Source: SYOC01 sp035575235
GTDB lineage: Bacteria; Desulfobacterota; Binatia; Bin18
Direction of reading: 5' to 3'
DNA length: 12,478 bases
NCBI GenBank assembly: GCA_035575235.1
Contig: DATLYA010000364.1
Location: 1 to 12,478, forward strand
In this document: positions 7,240 to 12,478 of the stretch, one piece after another
How the letters are laid out: every line of letters starts with the position of its first letter
How positions within the stretch are numbered: position 1 is the first letter of the stretch
Translations under genes and position numbers: made by a program
The notes under the pieces: generated by a model
Seen by the model: the letters and a program-made list of their open reading frames with translations, nothing else
Databases searched by the model: none
Told to the model about the DNA's origin: nothing

Positions 7240-7740
7240 GATCAATGTTTTTGTAAAAATTTAACACACACAGTAATGCTTCGCTCAGTTTGGCGACTTT
7301 GCGGGCACGTCTCCGTACAGACATCCTTGCCCGCACTGCATCATCAAGCCGCTGCTGTCCTGACTGAGTACGAAGCTTTCGTAAGTATCTTAAAGGAGGA
7401 AGAACGGGGGACGATAAGAGAAGACGAACGGGTACAGCGGGGCTCCACTCAAATGACGAATGAGCGATAACCACCTGCAATAGAATACCAGGTGTGGGCG
7501 CGGTTGAAGCCTTGAGAGTGCTGACAGCGTGAGGGGTGAAGAGGCCGGTGGATCAGGAAGTGGCGATGTGCTCACAAGCAGGTTTGAAAACTGTAAAAAT
7601 GACACATTTGTGCTATTTCACTCTGCTGCGTTGGAGTGTAAAGTAACGCATATTCTACAAGCGTCTGCGTAACTATGTTGCGCCTCCTGTCACTTTAAGC
7701 AGAGTGGGTCTGGAACAGGAGGCAATGGGAACATAGGAAA
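7240..7740. other. Non-coding stretch between the response regulator promoter and the tandem element
   Basis: There is no convincing gene on either strand. The short open frames have no good ribosome sites and no recognisable protein features. The stretch contains an imperfect inverted repeat (7642-7674) and repeated A-rich TGTAAAA-type words near 7253 and 7592, with another at 7143. A weak TTGAAA-containing A/T-rich tract near 7584-7620 could hold a promoter, but no -10 box stands out. Confidence 0.45.
7642..7674. repeat. Imperfect inverted repeat AGTAACGCA-N15-TGCGTAACT
   Basis: The arms are 9 bp with one mismatch (7642-7650 and 7666-7674) and are separated by 15 bp. The geometry suits either a paired operator about two helical turns apart or a weak RNA hairpin. 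There is no downstream T-run, so it is not a terminator. Confidence 0.4.
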
Positions 7741-7916
7741 GAAAAAAGAAAACGGAGCTGAACGCTCCGCAGGGCGGAGCTTTATAAAAAGCCCTGACTC
7801 TCCCTACCCCAGGAGAGAAAACATTAACAACGGAGAAGGAAAAAAGAGTGTAGTGCTCTATAGGGCGGAGCCTTATCAAAAAATCTTGCCTTCCTTCCGC
7901 AATGTGAGAACCTTTT
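7741..7916. repeat. Two diverged tandem copies of a structured element, 91 bp apart
   Basis: The identical core AGGGCGGAGC occurs at 7771-7780 and 7862-7871. Both are followed by YTTATMAAAAA and then pyrimidine-rich sequence, and both are preceded by GAAAAAAGA and a hairpin. In copy 1, CGGAGC (7753-7758) pairs with GCTCCG (7764-7769), but GCTCCGC (7764-7770) can instead pair with GCGGAGC (7774-7780). In copy 2, AGAGT (7845-7849) pairs with GCTCT (7855-7859), and GCTC can instead pair with GAGC (7868-7871). The two-state pairing is kept although the stem bases differ. Read on the plus strand this is a leader-like RNA ahead of the PAS and polysaccharide genes. Read on the minus strand each copy is a hairpin followed by a T-run (TTTTCTTTTTT, TTTTTT), meaning terminators pointing left. 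Direction is unresolved, and I cannot match it to a known RNA family. Confidence 0.6.
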
Positions 7917-8085
7917 TTCAGCCGCTGTGACGCTGACAGAGCTGGCGACTACCACTACGCATCTCCCTGTTTATTGTTTTGCTTAGTCTTAACAGGCGCT
8001 TGCCATCCTGACAGCTCACGTCTATCCGGAGGCTCACATTCCTGCTCATGTCCGATTCTCGTCATATTTATCTCTGGTGATTTGA

Positions 8086-8886
8086 ATGAATGGTTTTCTC
8101 CATTCTCTTCGGCTGTGTCTGAACAGTGTGCGGAGAATCATGCTAGGGCGATGGAATGGCTTGGCTAGACGAGAGCAAAAGCCAGAAGGACCAGAGCCGG
8201 CGTCACAGGAAGGCCCTTGCTGCGGCGGACGATGCGCCGAGGGCGCCGCTGCGAGCGATGTGCTTACGCAGAAAACCAGTCTGCTCCGTAAAGTAGCTGA
8301 GACTCTCCCGGATGTGGTGTTCCTGTATGATCTTCCGGAAGATGGGTGCGTCTACGTTAACCGGCATGTCGCGGCAGTGCTTGGGTTTTCTCCGGAAGAG
8401 ATAGAGAAGATGGGGACGACTCTTTTGCAGCGGCTCTTGTCGCCGGAGGATCTTCCATTATTTGCTACCCACATGCGCAAGTGCGTGACCATGGCGGACG
8501 GAGACGTATTCGAGACCGAATATCGCTTTCGGCATGCCAATGGCGCCTGGCGTTGGTTTCATTATCGAGACACCATATTTGCTCGGGATAGTGCTGGTAT
8601 GCCGCAGCAGGTGCTCTGTATGGCGCGCGATATCACCGAACGAAAGGAACAAGAGCAGGCGCTACGGGATCAAGAAGTCCAGGCCGCGCTAAAACGGATG
8701 GCTTCTTTAGTCGCCTATGAAATTAACAATTCACTGGCTAATCTCAAAAATCTGTTGTTTCTGATGAAGAACGCGCTTATCCTGGACCATCCGGATGCGA
8801 AGTATTTCCAATGGACCGAAGAGGAAATTGATCGCGTTGCCCAGACAGTGCGGCGAATCGCCACTTTCTCTCACGCGGATTCCTGA
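8086..8886 (+). CDS. PAS-domain pseudo-histidine kinase: H-box His replaced by Tyr, no ATPase domain
   Basis: This encodes 266 residues from ATG 8086, which has only a weak GGTGA upstream. An internal ATG at 8140, with GGAG 4 nt before it, is an equally good start and removes 18 unremarkable residues. A PAS fold with its PAC segment spans about 65-190 (TLPDVVFLYDLPEDGCVYVN... to GAWRWFHYRDTIF... and VLCMARDITERK). A dimerisation helix pair follows: ALKRMASLVAYEINNSLANLKNLLFL (201-226) and EEEIDRVAQTVRRIATFSHADS. In kinases the H-box reads AHEINNPL with the phosphorylated His. Here it is A-Tyr211-EINNSL. The protein then stops, with no HATPase domain. It therefore cannot act as a normal kinase and may be a sensor, scaffold or dimerisation partner. 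No membrane helix is obvious. The gene lies upstream of the polysaccharide genes on the same strand. Confidence 0.85.
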   Translation: MNGFLHSLRLCLNSVRRIMLGRWNGLARREQKPEGPEPASQEGPCCGGRCAEGAAASDVLTQKTSLLRKVAETLPDVVFLYDLPEDGCVYVNRHVAAVLGFSPEEIEKMGTTLLQRLLSPEDLPLFATHMRKCVTMADGDVFETEYRFRHANGAWRWFHYRDTIFARDSAGMPQQVLCMARDITERKEQEQALRDQEVQAALKRMASLVAYEINNSLANLKNLLFLMKNALILDHPDAKYFQWTEEEIDRVAQTVRRIATFSHADS

Positions 8887-8995
8887 CATTATTTATGGCT
8901 TGAGGCTAGAATCTGTGTGGATCGTTGCTGTACTCGGCTCGTTCTGAACCCTGCGACAAGCTCGGGACAGGTTGCACGCAGCGAGGTCGAGGGAG

Positions 8996-10552
8996 ATGCA
9001 GCTGTTGAGCGCACAACTTTCAGACGTGATCCAGGTTTGTTCTGGCCCGCGGGCGTTGCTGCTCATTGTCCTATTGACTCTCATGATGACCAGCGCGGCT
9101 AGAGAACCAGCGTACGCCAGCTGGGCTAGTCGATTCTCCATCGCAACCGGCGAACTGTATAGCGATAATATTTTTTTCTCGGAAGACAAGAAAAGCGATT
9201 TGGTCACTCAAGTGACGCCGGCATTGAGCCTGGCCTATAAGCCGACAGGGCAAACAAGACCGACGTTTACGATGAATCTTTCCTCAGCGGCCGAAGTGTT
9301 TGCCTCTCATAGTGACCTCAATAACGTTGGTGATAATATCTGGATGCAGAGCCGCTACCTGTATCCATATTCGCCACGGCTGGAGTTTACCATATCAGAT
9401 GCGTTATTGCGTCGCAGCGAGAGTCGTACCGGCGGCTCTGGTGACTTCGGCAGTCGAGGGGGGATTGGAGGCGGTGTCGGTGGCGTCGGAGGAGGCGTTG
9501 GCGGTGCAGGTGGAGGCCTTGGGGGAGGAGGTAGTGAATTGGGCGGCGCAGGGGTAAGCGGGCTTGGCGGGTTTGGTGGTGTTCGTGGATTAGGTGGAGG
9601 AGGAAGTAATTGTGGCGGCAGCAGTTCCATAAGGAGCGAGCGGAACAGTGTTGGCCTGGATAACAGAGGCGCTGGACTAGAGGATGGGGACTTGGTGTCG
9701 CGGGGCGAACGCCTAGAGCATCAATTGAGTGGCGACGCCAGTTTCCGCTATTCGCCGATTACCAGTTTCCGCGGCGGATATTGTTGGAATACAATCTGGT
9801 TTTTTGATCAAGGCGGAAAAGAGACTGCGCATACGGTGAACGTTGAAGGAACCTATCGCCGGTGGCGTCAGCACAATCTGCGCGCCCGTTATCAGATCAC
9901 GTTCCTGCGGTCACGCGACGGCAAGAATGATATTCTGCATGATTTCGACATTGGCGACGATTTTCTCAGTCAGCGTGAGATTCGTTTAACGCCCACGTTG
10001 ACAGTCCGCGCTGCGACCGGCATTTCGCTCGCTTCATCCGGTAGTGGCAACAGTAAGTTCCGTCTCGAGCACAAGTTCAACCTCGACGTCATTAAAGTCT
10101 GGAGAACCATGCAATTGACCGTAGGAGTGCGGAGGGGGCTGACGGGAAGTTACGGCGTTTCCGGTCCTTCGTTTACTACGCACTTCTTTGGCCGCTTTTT
10201 AATATACTTGACCGAGCGTTTACAGGGGGGTGTCGGGGCTGAATACGCCATGTTCGACGCTGAAGACGCCGAATTTAAAACGCTGCGAGCGTTTCTTGGC
10301 CTTCAATACTGGTTAACGAGTTGGTTATCTACAAATGTCATGTATAGCTACCAAAGGGTGGAGCCGGACAGTGGCGCCGCCGCGACCGGCGTTTTGGGTA
10401 GCAGTACGATTGATAGTAATATAATCTTTATCACGCTTGCCGTGCATTTTGATCTCTGGCCGCGCTTTGGTCTTGCTACAGGAGGAGACGCGTCTCTTTT
10501 GGGTCCAGCGGGTGGTCTGATGCCGGGTGGACGTGGACTACGGAGGCCCTGA
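8996..10552 (+). CDS. Outer-membrane beta-barrel-like protein of the polysaccharide locus, with Gly-rich insert
   Basis: This encodes 518 residues from ATG 8996, with GAGG (8983-8986) 9 nt upstream. A TTG at 8972 is the only earlier in-frame start and lacks a ribosome site. The signal peptide has the hydrophobic core ALLLIVLLTLMM (20-31) and a likely cleavage after AYA (about 41). The mature part alternates polar and hydrophobic residues with aromatic strand ends (for example RFSIATGELYSDNIFF, SWLSTNVMYSYQRV, FITLAVHFDL), as in beta-barrels. Phrases such as ELYSDNIFFSEDKKSDLVTQVTPALSLAYKPT resemble the outer-membrane proteins found in PEP-CTERM/exosortase exopolysaccharide clusters. A 64-residue stretch (146-209) is more than half glycine. 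The gene ends 10 bp before the export lipoprotein, so co-transcription and a role in moving polysaccharide across the outer membrane are likely. The barrel call rests on pattern, not on a domain match. Confidence 0.78.
   Translation: MQLLSAQLSDVIQVCSGPRALLLIVLLTLMMTSAAREPAYASWASRFSIATGELYSDNIFFSEDKKSDLVTQVTPALSLAYKPTGQTRPTFTMNLSSAAEVFASHSDLNNVGDNIWMQSRYLYPYSPRLEFTISDALLRRSESRTGGSGDFGSRGGIGGGVGGVGGGVGGAGGGLGGGGSELGGAGVSGLGGFGGVRGLGGGGSNCGGSSSIRSERNSVGLDNRGAGLEDGDLVSRGERLEHQLSGDASFRYSPITSFRGGYCWNTIWFFDQGGKETAHTVNVEGTYRRWRQHNLRARYQITFLRSRDGKNDILHDFDIGDDFLSQREIRLTPTLTVRAATGISLASSGSGNSKFRLEHKFNLDVIKVWRTMQLTVGVRRGLTGSYGVSGPSFTTHFFGRFLIYLTERLQGGVGAEYAMFDAEDAEFKTLRAFLGLQYWLTSWLSTNVMYSYQRVEPDSGAAATGVLGSSTIDSNIIFITLAVHFDLWPRFGLATGGDASLLGPAGGLMPGGRGLRRP
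9431..9622 (+). repeat. Gly-rich low-complexity coding repeat (GGVGG/GGGLGG-type)
   Basis: The DNA is a run of irregular GGN GGN GGC codons encoding residues 146-209 of the barrel-like protein. The units are short and imperfect (GGGVGGVGGGVGG, then GGAGVSGLGGFGG). Such a G-rich tract is prone to slippage and expansion. The opposite strand reads as a proline-rich open frame, which is only a shadow. Confidence 0.75.
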
Positions 10553-10562
10553 ATCTAGTCGC

Positions 10563-11216
10563 ATGATCTTGGAACAGTCTATCACCAAAACGTATACAGG
10601 GTTTGGAGTGAGGGCTCTTTACTCTGTTCTCTGCCTGCTCTGCGCTGGTGTTGCCGCTGGTTGTGGCGCGAAAGAATTACGCACCAGCGAGTTTAAAGTG
10701 GCCGCCGATGCGCCTGATCCGGCGAAGCCGCCGAATGAGTTCTACACCATAGGGCCTGGGGATCAACTCGACATTTCCGTATGGAAAGAGCCCTCTTTAT
10801 CTGGAAATGTCGCCGTCCGGCCGGACGGCTTCGTGACGCTTCCGCTGGTCAATGAAATACAGGTGGTGGGACTGACAACCGCGCAATTACGCGAGGTTCT
10901 GGAGAAGAAATATCAAGAGTATGTGACAAGCCCCACAGTTATGGTGCGGGTGGAAAAAATTGCCTCGAACGAGATTTTCCTTGTTGGCGAGGTCAATAAG
11001 CCTGGCGCCTATCCGTTAACTGGAAATGATACAATTCTCCAGTTGTTAACCAGGGCCGGGGGGCTCACGACCTTCGCAGATCGTGATAGCATTCGCATCG
11101 TACGTCGCGTGGGAGAAAAGGTCACTGAATATATTGTTGATTACGACGCTATTCTTAAAGGGGATCTGAAGCAGGATATTTTGCTACGCCCGGGCGACCG
11201 GGTGATCGTTCCCTGA
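10563..11216 (+). CDS. Polysaccharide export lipoprotein, Wza family (Poly_export + SLBB)
   Basis: This encodes 217 residues from ATG 10563. A GTG at 10527 inside the upstream gene is also in frame, but ATG 10563 gives a clean lipoprotein signal (ALYSVLCLLCAGVAAGC, lipidated Cys34). The Poly_export domain covers about 59-132 (YTIGPGDQLDISVWKEPSLSGNVAVRPDGFVTLPLV...), and one SLBB domain covers about 137-215 (IFLVGEVNKPGAYPL ... LLRPGDRVIVP). Wza-type proteins form the ring through which capsule or exopolysaccharide crosses the outer membrane. This short single-SLBB form resembles the version in exosortase-linked exopolysaccharide clusters. It starts 10 bp after the barrel gene and ends 6 bp before the chain-length gene, so the three form an operon. 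Confidence 0.94.
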   Translation: MILEQSITKTYTGFGVRALYSVLCLLCAGVAAGCGAKELRTSEFKVAADAPDPAKPPNEFYTIGPGDQLDISVWKEPSLSGNVAVRPDGFVTLPLVNEIQVVGLTTAQLREVLEKKYQEYVTSPTVMVRVEKIASNEIFLVGEVNKPGAYPLTGNDTILQLLTRAGGLTTFADRDSIRIVRRVGEKVTEYIVDYDAILKGDLKQDILLRPGDRVIVP

Positions 11217-11222
11217 AAAACT

Positions 11223-12478
11223 ATGAATCCCTTCGCTAACGGCATTACTCCTGAACTTCTACTCGGGATGCTCAAGCGGCGTGTGTGGATTGCCGTCTCG
11301 CTGTTTGGCCTTATTATGTCGGCGACAATTGGGCTCGTGGTCGTTCTACCCAATATCTATACCGCTCGCGCCTTGATTCTCGTTGAAGGGCAACAGATTC
11401 CACAAGATTATGTCCGCTCAACGGTGACTATGGGAGTTGAGCGACGTCTGCAAGTCATTAGTCAAGAGATCTTAAGTCGTTCGCGGCTCGTGCAATTAGT
11501 GAAACAGTTTGATCTTTACCAGGATCTCAGACAGAAGGAGATCCCGGAAGATATGCTCGCGGTTGCTATGCGTAAGGACATTGCCATTAACATTGCCGCG
11601 AAGGGAGGACAGGGGGACACGGTCGCCTTTGAGATCAGCTTCACTAATCCAGATCCGCAAAAAGTGATGCAAGTCGCTAATACGCTGGCGTCATTCTACA
11701 TTGACGAAAATCTCAAGGTGCGTGAACAGCAAGCGCTTGGCACGAGCGAATTTCTGCGCGCCGAGCTGGCTGAGGTGAAGAAACGGCTCGATGTGCAAGA
11801 ACAACAGGTGGCGGAATACAAACGGCAGTATCTGGGTGAACTTCCGGAGCAGATGAATGCAAATCTCAGTACCTTGGGGGTACTGCAGAAACAGATGGAA
11901 ATTCTGTCTGATAACCTGAATCGAGCCCGGGAGCGTCGGAATGTCCTGGCGCAGATGGCGGAAATGGATACCGCCTTGGCGGCGCTCGATATAGGGTCTC
12001 CCGCTAGCGGGAATGCTCACCTTGAGAGCTTGAAGAAGCAACTTGCTGAGTTAAAGCTACGTTTTGCTGATAAGCATCCTGACGTTATCCGGCTAAAGCA
12101 ACAAATTGCTGCTTTAGAAGAAGAGGAGAAAAGCCGCGCAGAAGCTGCTCCATCTATAGAAAGCAGCAACGTCGAAGCTCCCAAGGTATCCTCGGCTGCA
12201 ATAGAGCAAGCCGCCATCGATGCTGAGATTAAGAGTTACAGTGAATCCCTCGCGAAAGTTCAGCAAGAGATTGCTGTCTATAAGCAGCGCATAGAAAATG
12301 CGCCACGGCGTGAACAGGAATTCGCTGCTCTTACCCGTGATTACAATGTGACCCGAGATCTCTACGCGTCGCTCTTAAAGCGGCTTGATGAGGCAAATTT
12401 AGCCGATAGCCTTGAACAGCGACAGAAAGCCGAGCGGTTTCGCGTCCTCGAACCCGCCATGTATCCACAGCAGCCGGC
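11223..12478 (+). CDS. Polysaccharide chain-length determinant, Wzz/GumC family (3' cut by window)
   Basis: The open frame runs from ATG 11223 to the window edge, giving 418 residues without a stop. Residues 21-45 (VWIAVSLFGLIMSATIGLVVVLP) are the first membrane helix, typically the start of a Wzz domain. A large periplasmic part follows with long heptad-like coiled coils (about 160-240 and 265-310, and again 335-360). The segment PRREQEFAALTRDYNVTRDLYASLLKRLDEANLADSLEQ and the ending EQRQKAERFRVLEPAMYPQQP are the conserved run-up to the second membrane helix, which lies beyond the window. The protein sets or permits chain length in the inner membrane and docks to Wza-type exporters. It begins 6 bp after the export lipoprotein with no strong ribosome site, which suggests translational coupling. 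A C-terminal tyrosine-kinase domain cannot be excluded. Confidence 0.93.
   Translation, partial: MNPFANGITPELLLGMLKRRVWIAVSLFGLIMSATIGLVVVLPNIYTARALILVEGQQIPQDYVRSTVTMGVERRLQVISQEILSRSRLVQLVKQFDLYQDLRQKEIPEDMLAVAMRKDIAINIAAKGGQGDTVAFEISFTNPDPQKVMQVANTLASFYIDENLKVREQQALGTSEFLRAELAEVKKRLDVQEQQVAEYKRQYLGELPEQMNANLSTLGVLQKQMEILSDNLNRARERRNVLAQMAEMDTALAALDIGSPASGNAHLESLKKQLAELKLRFADKHPDVIRLKQQIAALEEEEKSRAEAAPSIESSNVEAPKVSSAAIEQAAIDAEIKSYSESLAKVQQEIAVYKQRIENAPRREQEFAALTRDYNVTRDLYASLLKRLDEANLADSLEQRQKAERFRVLEPAMYPQQP

Noticed and set aside
7285..7300. TGGCGACTTTGC as a sigma-54 promoter
   Set aside because: The GG and GC elements are three bases too close for a -24/-12 promoter.
7174..7470. Open frame of 98 codons in the intergenic region
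   Set aside because: There is no ribosome site, it overlaps the response-regulator promoter and palindrome, and its composition looks random.
9355..9630. Proline-rich open frame on the minus strand
   Set aside because: It is the shadow of the Gly-rich codons (GGN read backwards gives NCC) of the barrel-like protein.

Overview
The window comes from the chromosome of a Gram-negative bacterium. An outer-membrane barrel with a signal peptide, a Wza-type export lipoprotein and a Wzz/GumC-type inner-membrane protein all imply an outer membrane. Base composition is roughly balanced to moderately GC-rich. I cannot name the phylum from sequence alone. The mix of genes and a dispersed-repeat-like hairpin would suit an environmental Desulfobacterota, NC10 or Tectomicrobia-like lineage, but that is only a guess.

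Layout. Positions 2-178 hold the end of a medium-chain zinc alcohol dehydrogenase-like gene. A degenerate REP-like hairpin (237-300) follows, then a small secreted protein with two identical-spacing cysteine motifs (331-630) and a one-chain ABC exporter (750-2693). A convergent minus-strand gene (2716-4077) encodes a membrane-anchored protein with a chitosanase/lysozyme-like domain. Next come tRNA-Phe(GAA) on the minus strand (4394-4465) and, 13 bp beyond its 5' end, the decayed C-terminal part of a tyrosine recombinase (4479-4790). A stand-alone cyclase-family hydrolase (4901-5824) ends toward a strong bidirectional terminator (5964-5993).

The right half looks like the start of an exopolysaccharide locus and its regulators. 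A minus-strand REC-HTH response regulator (6081-7025) has a near-consensus sigma-70 promoter, a perfect-arm palindrome and a leader hairpin. It is followed by about 1 kb without a convincing gene. That stretch contains two diverged copies, 91 bp apart, of an element with mutually exclusive hairpins (7741-7916). Then come a PAS protein whose histidine-kinase H-box carries Tyr in place of His and which has no ATPase domain (8086-8886), a beta-barrel-like outer-membrane protein with a 64-residue Gly-rich insert (8996-10552), a Wza-family export lipoprotein (10563-11216) and a Wzz/GumC-family chain-length protein cut by the window end (11223-12478).

How they may work together (inference): the barrel, export lipoprotein and chain-length protein are tightly spaced on one strand and probably make the outer part of a polysaccharide export apparatus. 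The order and sequence style resemble exosortase (XrtA/PEP-CTERM) associated exopolysaccharide clusters, but no exosortase is visible here. The response regulator and the pseudo-kinase flank the regulatory intergenic region and are the obvious candidates for controlling the locus.
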